Positions 48,010 to 57,900 are shown, counted from the first letter of the stretch. The stretch is 64,000 nt of DNA from Prevotella sp. (GCA_017561825.1 JAFZBK010000004.1:1-64000), one strand, 5' to 3'. Numbers and translations: made by a program. The notes: a model not told the origin generated them from the sequence alone.

Positions 48010-48048
48010 AACGATATCTTGTATTTGAATTTTCGACATGCACATGGC

Positions 48049-48879
48049 TTAGTAAGTTGGATAAATAATCTTATTGGTAATGAACCCTTTGTCTTCATCA
48101 ACATCTACATAAAATTGTTCGTACGAATAGAAACTATTATTCCAACACCAAAACTCAAATCTGGTGCCAGGCTTAGTGATATAATAGTAGTATTCTCCAG
48201 TATTATACGGAATGGGGCAACTACCTTCCTCTTCTTCTTCGTTGTAAAAGTATGACCAGCTACCCATACTTGAAATATCACTTATGATCTCATCGCTTTC
48301 CCAGTCATAGTAAGACATCCTTACCAATCCCATCTGATGGTCCATTGTGAACGAAACAGAAGCCGTCTCACTATTGTCTATTCCCTTACCAATCATCAAG
48401 TCGCTGGCGTTGAAGTTTGCCAATGTGCTCTGGTCTAACAGAGGCTCCCATGATGAAATGAATGTGCTAAAGAATTCCGTAGGAGCAGCGTCCATATAGG
48501 AATTAATCAAATAATACCAATCATCTTCGTCTTCTTTCTCCACATAGGGATAATAAGCATAATAGGAGCAGTTGGACGAATAGTAAACTTTATTCGATGA
48601 ATCTACCAGATTCCATTTCGTGCCATCGTATTCATAGGCGACATTTTTCTTCATCATATCCCCAGAGGAATTAATGACGAAGACACCAATCTTATCACCG
48701 CTTTCAAAAGAGGTAGTAACATCGTTGACAGTAGCACGCGTGGAAATGGAGGAAGGATGGTTTACCATCACTCGTAGCTCAGGCAATGTTCCTTCTTTCA
48801 CCTGCTCCATTTCGTCTTGGGAACAGGCTGCAAGCAGGATAACTGTCATGCTCATGAAGAGATAATATATCTTTTTCAT
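48049..48879 (-). CDS. Fimbrillin-like lipoprotein 4
   Basis: 276 residues; lipobox LLAAC, then an acidic SQDEMEQ stretch like Bacteroidetes surface-export signals. A maturation-type TR-A site (SISTRATVND) lies about 30 residues after the Cys, as in type V pilins cut by an arginine-specific protease. The rest is beta-rich with SGDKIGVFVIN and SYYAYYPY, both common in FimA/Mfa-type proteins. Unusually rich in Tyr, Asp and Glu. It lacks the I-x-DW ending of its neighbours, so it may be a tip component. Confidence 0.8.
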   Translation of the reverse strand: MKKIYYLFMSMTVILLAACSQDEMEQVKEGTLPELRVMVNHPSSISTRATVNDVTTSFESGDKIGVFVINSSGDMMKKNVAYEYDGTKWNLVDSSNKVYYSSNCSYYAYYPYVEKEDEDDWYYLINSYMDAAPTEFFSTFISSWEPLLDQSTLANFNASDLMIGKGIDNSETASVSFTMDHQMGLVRMSYYDWESDEIISDISSMGSWSYFYNEEEEEGSCPIPYNTGEYYYYITKPGTRFEFWCWNNSFYSYEQFYVDVDEDKGFITNKIIYPTY

Positions 48880-48897
48880 TATTCTCATTTCTTCCTT

Positions 48898-49857
48898 TTA
48901 TTGATGTATCCTCCAGTCGTTTACAGATACAGGATCAAGTGTTTGTCCTTCAGGATTAACAAATCCGTCAACTGTGAGTTCCTTGTTCCTGATGGTGATA
49001 TTGAAGGTGTTCACTGTTCCTGGATCGAAAGGTAATGGGCCATCAGGATCATACTCATATATTCCTCCCATGTAATAGTAGATTGATCCGTCTAATAGGG
49101 TGATGGTAATAGCGAATGACTCGATGGGAGAGGGTAAGAGGATCGCTGAATAGGAAGCATCATACCCAGTAACCGTACTTACCTTGCAGGGAGTAATAGT
49201 CGTTGCTTCATCGTAATCAACATCGAAATAACCATGATTAGGATCAGCATCTTCATCATCATCATCAACGTAAGGCTCTGTGTAGGTTGCCTGATAAAAT
49301 AGTGGGTTTTGGTTAACCATATCTCCTAATTCCACACTACTGATTTCTGCTGCTTCATCACATTTGATGTTGATGTTCACGCGAGCCATCTGATGATAGA
49401 ATTTCAGTTCGGGTGTTGCTGTCTTTCTGATCGTGGTGCTTGGGGCATAGAGGAAGTCGCTGTTGTAGTAATTCTGTTCATCACTTTGGTCTAACTCAAC
49501 AGTAATTGTGCCATCCAAGGAATTAATTTCTTTCTTGGCAAAACTCCAAGCGGTAACGGTTATTGAAGTTCCTTCAAAATCTTCCCAGTAGAACGTGTTG
49601 CTCACATCAATACCTACGGCCTTCGGAGAGCCATCATCGTCAAAAGTGATCTTATATTGCTTGACATCCTCTCCCACCTTCACAAATATATAGTCGTCCT
49701 CAGACCACGTATTGTCTGTGATGGCACGCGTCTCTTGATAACCCATACTAACCTGGAAAGCCAGTTCGTGACGGGTTAAAGAGTCATCTTCCTCTGTTGT
49801 ACAAGCAGAGAAGAATAACGCGCCTATGGCTATGATGAGAAGTTTGCTCAGCTTCAT
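48898..49857 (-). CDS. Fimbrillin-like lipoprotein 3
   Basis: 319 residues; lipobox FFSAC followed by TTEEDDS, and a TR-A site (YQETRAITDN) about 25 residues later. Two-domain beta-sandwich pattern of fimbrillins: N-terminal domain, FYHQMARVNINIKC core motif (this HxMARVN-type motif is common in the family) and a C-terminal strand ending in VNDWRIHQ, a likely donor strand. Surface-exposed, probably a pilus subunit or accessory tip protein. Confidence 0.85.
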   Translation of the reverse strand: MKLSKLLIIAIGALFFSACTTEEDDSLTRHELAFQVSMGYQETRAITDNTWSEDDYIFVKVGEDVKQYKITFDDDGSPKAVGIDVSNTFYWEDFEGTSITVTAWSFAKKEINSLDGTITVELDQSDEQNYYNSDFLYAPSTTIRKTATPELKFYHQMARVNINIKCDEAAEISSVELGDMVNQNPLFYQATYTEPYVDDDDEDADPNHGYFDVDYDEATTITPCKVSTVTGYDASYSAILLPSPIESFAITITLLDGSIYYYMGGIYEYDPDGPLPFDPGTVNTFNITIRNKELTVDGFVNPEGQTLDPVSVNDWRIHQ

Positions 49858-49871
49858 ATCTTGTTTACTGA

Positions 49872-50834
49872 TTACATCCTGTAAGCATCTCCGTCGGTTT
49901 CGCCAACATTATCCCAATCTGTAATAGTGATCGTGTCAATGGTAATATCCGACTTCCTAACCGTTAGGTTATAGGTATAGGCTTTTCCTGCTACAAATTC
50001 CACTTCATTAACTGTGGTTGGAATACTATAGCCATAGCTGGTCTGGTTAGTGGTGCTAATTCTGATAAACAGAGAACCTGCCGAAATTACTTGCGGTATA
50101 ATGATTCCACTCATACCGATAGGTCCTGCTTCTTCTGTCACTGTCAGAGTACCTAAAGAAACAAAAGGCGATGCTGCTTGTCCTTGGCTTTCGAGAGCGG
50201 TTACTATACCTGTCTGAACATTAAAGGTGGCTTCATTCGTACGTGTATATATGGTAACTGTGGCGCCTTGAAGATCACTTTCTAAGATTCCGTCACCCGC
50301 TGAGATGTTGACGTTAATCTTCGTCAGGCAATGCTTGAACTGTAGGGTAACATTGTTGGTGGTTCTATATACAACCTTATCATTAGTAGTAGGAGAACCG
50401 ACCATCAAATCACTGGCTTTGTAATTATCATCCGTACTCTGATCACTTTGTACTGAGAATTGCGCTGATTCATCTGTAACAAGTACACCGTTTTTAGTTG
50501 CATCTAAGGGATAGACGGCATAGATTGTGATACCGTTACCGTTCTGGGGGAAATACTGTGTTGTCGTAGTGGTAAGAGATCCATCTTCTCCGACTTCATA
50601 TTCCAACGGCTGGGTGTAAGATGTGGAGGGCGATGAGGAGTTCTCATTGATATACACAGCCACTTCTGCCCCACTATCAAAGGCTTCTGACTGGATGCCT
50701 TGAGCAGCTCGGGTTTGTACCAACAGGGTGGAATTCAGTTTGATCTCGCACTTCCCAATCTGCTCAAACTCTTCATTACTGCTGCATGCTGCCAATGCTA
50801 CGACAGCGGTTGCAAGAAATATATACTTCTTCAT
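49872..50834 (-). CDS. Fimbrillin-like lipoprotein 2
   Basis: 320 residues; lipobox LAAC then SSNEEFEQ, and a TR-A site (LVQTRAAQGI) about 30 residues on. SGAEVAVYINEN, TIYAVYPLD, SDLMVGSP and LQFKHCLTKINVNISAG are typical fimbrillin landmarks. The C-terminal ITIDTITITDWDNVGE strand fits a donor strand. Similar size and order to the two flanking genes, suggesting duplication followed by divergence. Confidence 0.88.
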   Translation of the reverse strand: MKKYIFLATAVVALAACSSNEEFEQIGKCEIKLNSTLLVQTRAAQGIQSEAFDSGAEVAVYINENSSSPSTSYTQPLEYEVGEDGSLTTTTTQYFPQNGNGITIYAVYPLDATKNGVLVTDESAQFSVQSDQSTDDNYKASDLMVGSPTTNDKVVYRTTNNVTLQFKHCLTKINVNISAGDGILESDLQGATVTIYTRTNEATFNVQTGIVTALESQGQAASPFVSLGTLTVTEEAGPIGMSGIIIPQVISAGSLFIRISTTNQTSYGYSIPTTVNEVEFVAGKAYTYNLTVRKSDITIDTITITDWDNVGETDGDAYRM

Positions 50835-50855
50835 AACGAAAGTTTTTAATGGTGA

Positions 50856-51767
50856 TTAAATGGCATTACCGTCCTCGCCTCCGTTACCGTCTGCCCAGTC
50901 TTCAATGCGGGAATTAACGATCAAAGAGGTCTTGTTGATGGTGATGTCGTATTTGTACTTGTTTCCTGCAACGAACGACTTAGATTTAGCTGCGCTATTC
51001 ACAGTCCACTTGTATTCACCAGCTCCAGGAACACTGAAGGTCAGGATCATACCCGTTGTCGTTGTGGCAGGCAGAAGGATAGCCTCGCTGCTTGTTCCGT
51101 CGGCAGATGTCAGTAAGGTAATATCACCGGTAGCAGCACCTGTGCCAACAACTGCAGCATTGTTAATGATGTCGCAAGTACCGGTAGTCTGCTGACCGCT
51201 AATGGTCACAGTCATATAGGCCAGCTGATCAGAAGTGATACCATCACCAGGTTTCATGGTGAGGGCTATCTTCACCAACTTGTGGTAGAAGTCGAGGGAG
51301 GCCACAGGACTAAGCTTGTTCACGCCGCTTACTGGGGCAGCCACAAGCAGGTCGATAGCCTCTTGATCATCTTGGTTGCTGACATCAATAGAGTAAGTTC
51401 CCGATGCGGCTGAGGCCGTGTAGGGATAGTAGGCAGCAATGGTGAAGTCTTTTCCATCGTAAGGCAGCATGATAGTCTGGTCTTCAGCGGTGGGTAGGAA
51501 TTTACCATCACCTTCTTTCGTTGCGTAGCTTTTATTAATGTACTCCTGCGTACCTTCTTTCAAGGCGAAAACACCGATTTTGTCACCTGCTGTCCATGCA
51601 GCATTGACGGCACGGGTGTTGATAGCGGAAACGATCTGTAGTTCCACAGGTTGTTGGTTCTCCATGTTCTGTTCGTCATCACTGCTACAAGAAGAGAACA
51701 GCACGGGGGTCATCATGGCACAAACGACTGTTGCCAATGAGACGCTTGTCATAAGGTTTCTTTTCAT
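50856..51767 (-). CDS. Fimbrillin-like lipoprotein 1
   Basis: 303 residues from MKRNLMTS; lipobox FSSC then SSDDEQN; TR-A site (INTRAVNAAW) about 25 residues later. AGDKIGVFAL, TIAAYYPYT, LLVAAPV and LDFYHKLVKIALTM match the family, and the end SLIVNSRIEDWADG is a donor-strand candidate. First of four pilin-like genes after DUF5119, so it may be the major shaft subunit. An alternative ATG two codons upstream is possible. Confidence 0.88.
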   Translation of the reverse strand: MKRNLMTSVSLATVVCAMMTPVLFSSCSSDDEQNMENQQPVELQIVSAINTRAVNAAWTAGDKIGVFALKEGTQEYINKSYATKEGDGKFLPTAEDQTIMLPYDGKDFTIAAYYPYTASAASGTYSIDVSNQDDQEAIDLLVAAPVSGVNKLSPVASLDFYHKLVKIALTMKPGDGITSDQLAYMTVTISGQQTTGTCDIINNAAVVGTGAATGDITLLTSADGTSSEAILLPATTTTGMILTFSVPGAGEYKWTVNSAAKSKSFVAGNKYKYDITINKTSLIVNSRIEDWADGNGGEDGNAI

Positions 51768-51830
51768 TTTCATATTGTTTTTGTTTTATTATTGATTATT
51801 CCTAATATTATATTATGGTAATAAAATAGA

Positions 51831-52751
51831 TTATTTTATGTCGTGATGTCCTTCATCAATCACATGCCAGTCAATGATAGAGGTACGAATTCCAGATTCT
51901 GTCTTGATAAAGTAGTCGAGTTCCACCTTTGTTACATCGTCTTTCTTACTGATATTGTCCAGAATGTTCTCAAGATTGATGGTCATGGTAGCCTCCGTTC
52001 CATCACTATAGGTGATATGTAACTCCATAGGTTGTGTGGAGGAATGAATGATATCAATGATGCGGATGGTACAGGTATAGGTAGGTACCGACTGTCCCTG
52101 CAGCTCTTCCTCCTTACCGTTGTAAGGAGTATAGGTAAGGGTGAGAGGTAAAGAAATGATGCTATTATAGTCGGAAACAACCTCTCCGGTAGTAATATCA
52201 ACAGCCTGTGCAATACCATCGATGGATCCCGTAATGCTTGAGATATACTGCTCGTCGCCTGGCCACATATAGATGCTCACTGTTACTTCGTGTACCAACT
52301 GACGCATAACGAGGTTTACATAGGTGGTATCACTACGCATCACCTTGGCTTCTTCGAAGTTGGAAACCATCAGCGTACCTGGAGTACGCAGCAGGGTTCC
52401 ATCTGACTCATTGTCAACCGTGGCCACATTATCTTCTATATGAATACCCTGCGGGTCGTAGTAGGCAAAGACATTGTATGTCTCGGGGTGCATATGGCGA
52501 AAGATATTGGTAACACCTTCCGCTAAATATGTATCCTCATTCAGCAAGAGAAAATAGTTGTCTGAGGGTGCTACACCCAGATCAGTACGACTCCAGTCGG
52601 TATTAACAATCATGGTTCCCAGTTTCCACTCATCGGGATTGTAGTATTCAGGATCGTCTTCAGGCAATAAAAGGAGCCTATCTTTGACGCATGATGCCAA
52701 GAGGAGCATCACGACCATGCTGGTGAATATGTAAAAGATATGCCTTTTCAT
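51831..52751 (-). CDS. DUF5119 family lipoprotein (FimB/Mfa2-type anchor candidate)
   Basis: 306 residues from MKRHIFYIF; lipobox LLASC then VKDRLLLLPEDDP. The body has strands typical of DUF5119/fimbrillin-anchor proteins (YNVFAYYD, YVNLVMRQLVHEVTVSIYM) and ends SIIDWHVIDEG, like the pilin-like genes. In related clusters the gene before the pilins encodes the outer-membrane anchor and length terminator; that role is inferred. The ATG overlaps the TAA of the DUF3575 gene by one base. Confidence 0.82.
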   Translation of the reverse strand: MKRHIFYIFTSMVVMLLLASCVKDRLLLLPEDDPEYYNPDEWKLGTMIVNTDWSRTDLGVAPSDNYFLLLNEDTYLAEGVTNIFRHMHPETYNVFAYYDPQGIHIEDNVATVDNESDGTLLRTPGTLMVSNFEEAKVMRSDTTYVNLVMRQLVHEVTVSIYMWPGDEQYISSITGSIDGIAQAVDITTGEVVSDYNSIISLPLTLTYTPYNGKEEELQGQSVPTYTCTIRIIDIIHSSTQPMELHITYSDGTEATMTINLENILDNISKKDDVTKVELDYFIKTESGIRTSIIDWHVIDEGHHDIK

Positions 52752-53350
52752 TACTTTGTCTTTTTTAAGAAATCCCACACAATAGCCACCGACAGCTTAT
52801 TGATGCCGATGTAGTTCGAATTATCGTCGCCTGTCTTGTAGCGCACGCCGTCAATAGTCTTGTACTTCTCAATGGTTGCATGCGTAAAACCGAGTCCACC
52901 ACCAAAGTCAATAAAGAACTTCTTGTTGTGCAGACGAAGACGGTAACCTGCTGTGATACCACCTCCCATATAGTCGCCCTGACGACCTCTTTCGGTAAGT
53001 CCGAAATTATACTGTCCGCCATGTACCATGATACCTGCGTACCAAGGACGCTGGGTTGACATATATCCCATATAGTGACGGATCTCACCGGCAAACTCCT
53101 TCTGGGCGAAACGGTGGCTATTGTCACTCCAGCTCCAGCGGGTATAGGTAGCATTCGCCAGAACGCTCCATTCCTTATTCAACTGCCACTCAATACCTAC
53201 ATCAGGGGTAAGGGTGGCCCAACGAAGTATATTAGCTCGCAAAAGAATGGATTCTTCCTTATCTTGAGCACACACATAACAACAACACAACGTCATAAAC
53301 GCTGTGAGCAAAATACCTTTGCATATGTGCCGTTTTACTATTTTATCCAC
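52751..53350 (-). CDS. DUF3575 family protein of the fimbrial operon
   Basis: 199 residues with a signal peptide (cut near CAQ-DK). The mature part reads as a small outer-membrane-type beta barrel: LLRANILRWATLTPDVGIEW, GGQYNFGL, GGGITAGYRL and FFIDFGGGLGFT are alternating strands. DUF3575 genes usually head fimbrillin clusters in Bacteroidales; function unknown. First gene of the operon. Confidence 0.85.
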   Translation of the reverse strand: MDKIVKRHICKGILLTAFMTLCCCYVCAQDKEESILLRANILRWATLTPDVGIEWQLNKEWSVLANATYTRWSWSDNSHRFAQKEFAGEIRHYMGYMSTQRPWYAGIMVHGGQYNFGLTERGRQGDYMGGGITAGYRLRLHNKKFFIDFGGGLGFTHATIEKYKTIDGVRYKTGDDNSNYIGINKLSVAIVWDFLKKTK

Positions 53351-53405
53351 CTAGTAAGTTTAATTCGTTAGTAGTTTCGCGATATAAGTACTAGCTTATC
53401 CGACG

Positions 53406-53413
53406 CAAAGATA
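53406..53413 (-). promoter_or_regulatory. -7 element of the fimbrial operon promoter
   Basis: Complement of TATCTTTG, 56 bases before the DUF3575 start. No good TTTG at -33. An inverted repeat ATAAG/CTTAT (53384-53399) lies in the leader. No long inverted repeats that would suggest an invertible promoter were seen. Confidence 0.6.
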
Positions 53414-53494
53414 GTATAAAAAAATGAAACAACGAAGAAAAAACGTGTTTTTTTGTTATTTGGTGGTACAAAACAGACCGATTCTTGATTGATT

Positions 53495-54088
53495 TCAGAT
53501 CCGTTTGCTCTCTCCGCGGAGAAGGTTCATGAACTCCTCACGTGTCTTTGCTTGGTTGAATGCACCACTGAAGTCACTGGTTGTCGTGATGGCATTTTGT
53601 TTCTCCACGCCCCGCATCTGCATGCACATGTGTTTGGCCTCAATCACCACCATGACTCCAAGCGGACGGAGTGTCTGCTGGATGCAGTCCTTGATCTGTT
53701 GGGTGAGTCGTTCCTGTACTTGAAGACGGTGACTGAAGATATCCACAACGCGGGCAATCTTTGATAATCCAGTGATGTATCCGTTGGGAATGTATGCAAC
53801 ATGTACCTTTCCGTAGAACGGCAGCATGTGGTGCTCACAGAGGGAGAAGAAGTCGATATCCTTGACAATCACCATCTGGTTGTATTTCTCCTCGAACAGC
53901 GCATCGGTGAGCACCTTGTTGGCATCTTGCTCATATCCTCGGGTCAGGATCTGCATAGCTTTGGCCACGCGGAGGGGAGTCTTTAGCAACCCTTCACGTT
54001 CCGTATCCTCTCCCAGCAGTTCCAAGATGCTCTTATAATGAGCAGCGAGTTCCTCGAGTCCTTCTCTGTATTCTGTTTCCGGATTCAT
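53495..54088 (-). CDS. folE: GTP cyclohydrolase I
   Basis: Makes dihydroneopterin triphosphate from GTP, the first step of folate synthesis. 197 residues; zinc-site [14 protein letters not shown], the VQERLTQQI loop and [13 protein letters not shown] with the second metal cysteine are intact. Last gene of the DUF1599-DoxX/tpiA-SPOR-folE unit, 2 bases after the SPOR gene. FolB is encoded at 20.3-20.7 kb. Confidence 0.96.
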   Translation of the reverse strand: MNPETEYREGLEELAAHYKSILELLGEDTEREGLLKTPLRVAKAMQILTRGYEQDANKVLTDALFEEKYNQMVIVKDIDFFSLCEHHMLPFYGKVHVAYIPNGYITGLSKIARVVDIFSHRLQVQERLTQQIKDCIQQTLRPLGVMVVIEAKHMCMQMRGVEKQNAITTTSDFSGAFNQAKTREEFMNLLRGESKRI

Positions 54089-54090
54089 GG

Positions 54091-54717
54091 TTAATTCTGT
54101 ACGGTAATCTTACCCTTGACGACACAAGCCTGCTTGTATCCCATGGCTTTTACTTTCTTGCAATAGTTGTTGGCTTCGTTGAAGGTACGGTAGTTACCCA
54201 TACGACAAATCCAACGCGGAGAATAGAAATGCGTATAGATCGGCTGGTCGGGGAAGGCAGCTTTCAGCTTGTCACGTATCTGCTCTGCCTGAACGCGGTC
54301 GTTGCGGGTGTTGCCTCCAGAGAAGACCTGTACACGGTAGCCATCTACCTTGTAACTGTTCTTCATCACCTTCTTACGAGTGTCGATGACAGGAATCTCC
54401 AGTTCACTCTCCTCCTTTTCCTTCTTTTCCTTTTCTGCCAGCAGTCGGGCCTTTTCGCGTTCTTTCTCAGCAGCCAGTCTAGCAGCTTCTTCCTTTTCCT
54501 TGGCTGCAGCAGCTGCGGCAGCAGCGGCCTTTTCTTCCTCCAGTTTCTTGGCAGCGAGGGCGGCAGCACCGTTTACCAAGTCGGAAATCTCCTTGCTCTC
54601 GGTAACGGTAACCGTTCCTTGGCCTTGCTGTTTCTTCTGCAGTTCGTCAAGGAAATTCTGTGCGCTGGCTGTAGTAGCAGCGCACAGAATAAGTAGTATG
54701 GTTATTAGTTTCTTCAT
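54091..54717 (-). CDS. SPOR-domain exported protein
   Basis: 208 residues: signal peptide (cut near ASA-QN), a long charged coiled coil rich in Ala, Lys and Glu (about 55-105), and a C-terminal SPOR domain (about 125-205; [45 protein letters not shown]). SPOR domains bind glycan strands stripped of peptides at the division site. Probably a periplasmic division or cell-wall protein. Lies between tpiA and folE with gaps of 2-4 bases. Confidence 0.9.
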   Translation of the reverse strand: MKKLITILLILCAATTASAQNFLDELQKKQQGQGTVTVTESKEISDLVNGAAALAAKKLEEEKAAAAAAAAAKEKEEAARLAAEKEREKARLLAEKEKKEKEESELEIPVIDTRKKVMKNSYKVDGYRVQVFSGGNTRNDRVQAEQIRDKLKAAFPDQPIYTHFYSPRWICRMGNYRTFNEANNYCKKVKAMGYKQACVVKGKITVQN

Positions 54718-54721
54718 TTTA

Positions 54722-55480
54722 TTATTTCCAAGCGTCGATGATTCCCTTGAAATCAGCCGCCTTCAATGATGCACCGCCGATGAGGCCGCCATCGATATCG
54801 GGCTTGGCGAACAGTTCGGGAGCGTTGCTTGCCTTGCAGCTACCGCCATAGAGGATGGTTGTGTCGTCTGCTACAGCCTGTCCGTATTTCTCAGCAATGA
54901 TGCTGCGGATGTAGGCATGGATCTCTTCAGCCTGATCGCTGGTGGCAGTCTTACCAGTTCCAATAGCCCAGATAGGTTCGTAAGCGATGACGATCTTACG
55001 GAAGTCCTCCTCAGAGAGGTTGAATACGCTTCCTTCGAGTTCTGCCTTAACTACCTCGTTCTGCTTGCCAGCTTCGCGCTCTTCCAGACTCTCACCGATG
55101 CAGAAGATCACCTTCAGACCGTTCTTCTGTGCCAGGAGCACCTTCTCTTTCAGGATCTCTGGTGTTTCTTTGTAGTATTCGCGACGTTCAGAGTGTCCAA
55201 GGATCACATACTGGGCTCCAGTGCTCTTGATCATCTCAGCTGAAACCTCACCCGTGAAAGCACCCTTCTCCTTGTCAGCGCAGTTCTCAGCACCAAGACC
55301 GATGATGTCCTGATCGAGGAACTGTGCGATGGAAGCCAGATGGATGAACGGTGTGCAGATCACAACGCCACAGTTTGGCTTATCAGCTTTCAGTGTCTCA
55401 TTCAGCTCTTTTGCCAGAGCGATACCCTCTTGCAGGTTCATGTTCATTTTCCAGTTACCTGCTACGATTTTCTTTCTCAT
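54722..55480 (-). CDS. tpiA: Triosephosphate isomerase (internal start within a longer frame)
   Basis: Interconverts dihydroxyacetone phosphate and glyceraldehyde 3-phosphate in glycolysis. 252 residues from [13 protein letters not shown]; catalytic His in [11 protein letters not shown], catalytic Glu in [14 protein letters not shown], phosphate-binding [10 protein letters not shown] and [10 protein letters not shown] complete TIM barrel of normal length. The ATG is preceded by an A-rich leader-like stretch, so separate initiation is plausible, but the frame is open upstream into the DoxX gene (next entry). Confidence 0.95.
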   Translation of the reverse strand: MRKKIVAGNWKMNMNLQEGIALAKELNETLKADKPNCGVVICTPFIHLASIAQFLDQDIIGLGAENCADKEKGAFTGEVSAEMIKSTGAQYVILGHSERREYYKETPEILKEKVLLAQKNGLKVIFCIGESLEEREAGKQNEVVKAELEGSVFNLSEEDFRKIVIAYEPIWAIGTGKTATSDQAEEIHAYIRSIIAEKYGQAVADDTTILYGGSCKASNAPELFAKPDIDGGLIGGASLKAADFKGIIDAWK

Positions 55481-56791
55481 TTTTCTTTTATTATGTTTGT
55501 AATGGGTTATACTTGATTTTCTTTTGATCCATTTCGTCCAAGCCCAGAGTCTGTCAGCCAGTGTCAGCAGGAAGAGCGGTAAGGCGAATCCCATGAGGAT
55601 GCCCAGGATCTTTCTCGGCGCGGAGTCTTTCGAAGAATGCCCGATGTCGAGTTTCTCTAGCGGCTGTGTGGCAAGTGCCGATTCAATGATCGGCAATCTG
55701 TTATGGCTCCATTTCCGAATCACTGTCCCATCTTTGATCAGCATCAGTCCGGGATTACTGCGGATCATGGTTTTGAGCGTAATCTCATCCATGGTATAGA
55801 AGGGGTATTCAGCCCCAGTAAGTTCTCTCCAACGGGCCACGGCCTTCTCGTTACTGGCGGTAAGACCATAGAACGGATATCCGTTTGCCTGTGCGTATTC
55901 GTACAACTGATCGATCTCGCCAAAGTTTGTGTCACTGGCATCCTCTAGATGGGGTGAGATGAGTAAGAAGGTATAGTCTTTGTTGCTTAGGACCTCTTCC
56001 GTGATATCCTCCCCAGAATCCATCGAGATGATGGAGAAGTCGTGTATAGGCGGCACATATCCTTCTTTCTTCAGTACGCTCTTGCTGTCGATGAACGTCC
56101 ATGTGGAGTCAGGATAGTTCTCGAGTGTGAACGTTTCTCTCTTGCCATCTTTCTCCATGATGAAGGTTGTCTCGAACTCCGGCTGCTCCGCATCCTCGGG
56201 TATTTTCATTCCTTCTGGGATGTTGGCTCCTACATGATAGGGCCGGAAGTCAAAGAGCGGCAAGTCGTAGAGGCACCAGATGCTTGACAGGATGATGAAA
56301 ATGGCCGTATAGTTCTTCACGATCCATTGGTTGCTCTTGCTGATGAACCTCACCATCGAAAGCGGTTTCCATGCCATGAATCCCGCACATGCCAATAGCA
56401 CCACGTTCTTCAATAACGTCTGTCCATTAGTCAGATGCACAGCATCGCCGAAGCAGCCGCAGTCGGTTATCGGGTTTGCCACCCACAGCCAGAAGGTAAC
56501 GATGGTCATGATGACCATGAAGCCCACTGCCACACGACTCATCACTCTTCTGTTGATGGCGAAGAGCAGCATCATTCCTGTGTAGAACTCCACTGCCGAC
56601 AGCAATACCGAGATGCCCAGTGTCACGATGGGCGGAACGATCCCTTCACAGCCGAGGGCCTGAAGGTAGTCGTTAATCTTGTACTGCGTGCCCAGCGGAT
56701 CGATGGCTTTCACGAATCCGGAGAAGATGAAAGTCAGCGCCACGATGAAACGGCAGACATTCACTCCTATCGAAATCCACTTAGCCTTCAT
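54722..56791 (-). CDS. DoxX/BT_3928-type membrane protein fused in frame to TpiA
   Basis: A single 689-codon frame. Residues 1-437 are a BT_3928-like protein: four DoxX helices in the first 150 residues ([22 protein letters not shown]), a further helix (about 163-180), a periplasmic thioredoxin-like part (about 190-395, no CxxC seen) and a terminal helix (about 403-422). The link [10 protein letters not shown] reads like translated intergenic DNA, then TpiA follows. One extra base or two fewer in the A-rich run before the link would create a stop (TAA near 55502). Natural fusion, lost stop or sequencing error are all possible. Confidence 0.75.
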   Translation of the reverse strand: MKAKWISIGVNVCRFIVALTFIFSGFVKAIDPLGTQYKINDYLQALGCEGIVPPIVTLGISVLLSAVEFYTGMMLLFAINRRVMSRVAVGFMVIMTIVTFWLWVANPITDCGCFGDAVHLTNGQTLLKNVVLLACAGFMAWKPLSMVRFISKSNQWIVKNYTAIFIILSSIWCLYDLPLFDFRPYHVGANIPEGMKIPEDAEQPEFETTFIMEKDGKRETFTLENYPDSTWTFIDSKSVLKKEGYVPPIHDFSIISMDSGEDITEEVLSNKDYTFLLISPHLEDASDTNFGEIDQLYEYAQANGYPFYGLTASNEKAVARWRELTGAEYPFYTMDEITLKTMIRSNPGLMLIKDGTVIRKWSHNRLPIIESALATQPLEKLDIGHSSKDSAPRKILGILMGFALPLFLLTLADRLWAWTKWIKRKSSITHYKHNKRKMRKKIVAGNWKMNMNLQEGIALAKELNETLKADKPNCGVVICTPFIHLASIAQFLDQDIIGLGAENCADKEKGAFTGEVSAEMIKSTGAQYVILGHSERREYYKETPEILKEKVLLAQKNGLKVIFCIGESLEEREAGKQNEVVKAELEGSVFNLSEEDFRKIVIAYEPIWAIGTGKTATSDQAEEIHAYIRSIIAEKYGQAVADDTTILYGGSCKASNAPELFAKPDIDGGLIGGASLKAADFKGIIDAWK

Positions 56792-57342
56792 TCCTCACCT
56801 TTTAGTTTGATGGCTCCGAACACGGCATAGTTGATGATATCCATATAGTTGGCATCAATGCCCTCGCTCACCAGCGTGGCACCTGCGATGTCCTCGATTT
56901 CCTTTACGCGTTGTATCTTTGTTAAGATGAAGTCGGTATAGCTACTTACGCGCATTGAACGCCATGCTTCATCATAGTCGTGGTTCTTCTTGAGCATCAG
57001 TTCCAGCGCCTCATTGGCATAGCGGTCGTAGAGCACCATGGCCTCATCGGGAGTCATATCTACAGTATCCACATAATTGCGGTCGAGCTGGATCAGTCCT
57101 ACAATACCGTAGTTGATGAGAGCGATGAACTCTGGTCGGATACCTTCTCCAACCAGTGATTCTTTCTTGATTTCCAACGACCGAATACGCTTAGCCTTGA
57201 TGAACAGTTGATCAGTGAGCGACGATGGGCGCAAGATGCGCCACGAAGCTCCGTAGTCGTGCAACTTTTTCTCAAAGAGCGTGCGGCATTCAGCCATCAC
57301 GTTTTTGAACTGTTCCTCTGTCTTATTTGTATTCTTCGACAT
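56788..57342 (-). CDS. DUF1599 protein
   Basis: 184 residues made of two similar halves, each with a [20 protein letters not shown]-type motif (second copy [20 protein letters not shown]), matching DUF1599. The paired D-Y-x-x-S/A-W histidine and acidic residues suggest a metal-binding all-alpha fold, perhaps of the NTP pyrophosphohydrolase kind; that is only inference. First gene of a minus-strand unit; overlaps the DoxX gene by 4 bases (ATGA). Confidence 0.88.
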   Translation of the reverse strand: MSKNTNKTEEQFKNVMAECRTLFEKKLHDYGASWRILRPSSLTDQLFIKAKRIRSLEIKKESLVGEGIRPEFIALINYGIVGLIQLDRNYVDTVDMTPDEAMVLYDRYANEALELMLKKNHDYDEAWRSMRVSSYTDFILTKIQRVKEIEDIAGATLVSEGIDANYMDIINYAVFGAIKLKGEE

Positions 57343-57364
57343 GACTCATCTTATAAAGATGGTG

Positions 57365-57395
57365 CAAAGTTACGAATTAAAATTGAAACAGCAAA
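57365..57395 (-). promoter_or_regulatory. Promoter of the DUF1599-DoxX/tpiA-SPOR-folE unit
   Basis: Minus strand TTTG (57395-57392), 19-bp spacer, TAACTTTG (57372-57365), 23 bases before the DUF1599 start. Confidence 0.75.
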
Positions 57396-57409
57396 GACAA
57401 TTACCTATT

Positions 57410-57829
57410 TTATCTCTTTCCTGCGGCGGTAGTGTCTTTGGCAGACGTGTTTTTCTCGTTCCATAAGGCCATTTCCGACTGTCGTTTTCGGATATACTTG
57501 ATCTTGGCACAAAGCATGTCAAACTGTGTTTTCAATGAGTCGCGATGCATCCGCATACGGGTCACTGCACGTAACTGTTCCGCTGTGGCTGTCCCGGCAT
57601 CATGTGCCACTTGTGCCTCGTGTTTCATCTGATTGTATTTCCTGTTCACTATTTGTATCTCCTTATCGAGCTCTTCCACTTCCTTTTGGGACGCTTTAAG
57701 GACGGAGTCTTGTTTGTGAATCAGTGCTTCTTTGCGCTGACGTATTTCTTCCTGCAACTTGGTATGCTTTGATTCACAGTTAATTAGCAGAAGTAATAGT
57801 GTAAATAATATGTATAGTCGGACTTTCAT
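57410..57829 (-). CDS. Small coiled-coil lipoprotein
   Basis: 139 residues; lipobox LLINC at about 14-18 followed by ESKHTKLQEEI, then heptad-rich helices (about 25-120; VEELDKEIQIVNRKYNQMKH) and a Lys/Thr tail. Likely attached to the inner face of the outer membrane or the surface. No family recognised. Own promoter upstream (57845-57875). It ends 20 bases before the DUF1599 promoter region. Confidence 0.75.
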   Translation of the reverse strand: MKVRLYILFTLLLLLINCESKHTKLQEEIRQRKEALIHKQDSVLKASQKEVEELDKEIQIVNRKYNQMKHEAQVAHDAGTATAEQLRAVTRMRMHRDSLKTQFDMLCAKIKYIRKRQSEMALWNEKNTSAKDTTAAGKR

Positions 57830-57844
57830 CTATAGAATTTTCTG

Positions 57845-57875
57845 CAAAGTTACGAAAAAACGAGTGTAATGCAAA
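57845..57875 (-). promoter_or_regulatory. Promoter of the small coiled-coil lipoprotein gene
   Basis: Minus strand TTTG (57875-57872), 19-bp spacer, TAACTTTG (57852-57845), 16 bases before the ATG. Confidence 0.75.
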
Positions 57876-57900
57876 AGAAAAACCGTTTTTTTCTTTTCAT

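Noticed and set aside
53351-53494. Invertible promoter for the fimbrial operon
   Set aside because: Only a short inverted repeat (ATAAG/CTTAT) is present in the leader; no paired long repeats flank the promoter and no recombinase gene is near.
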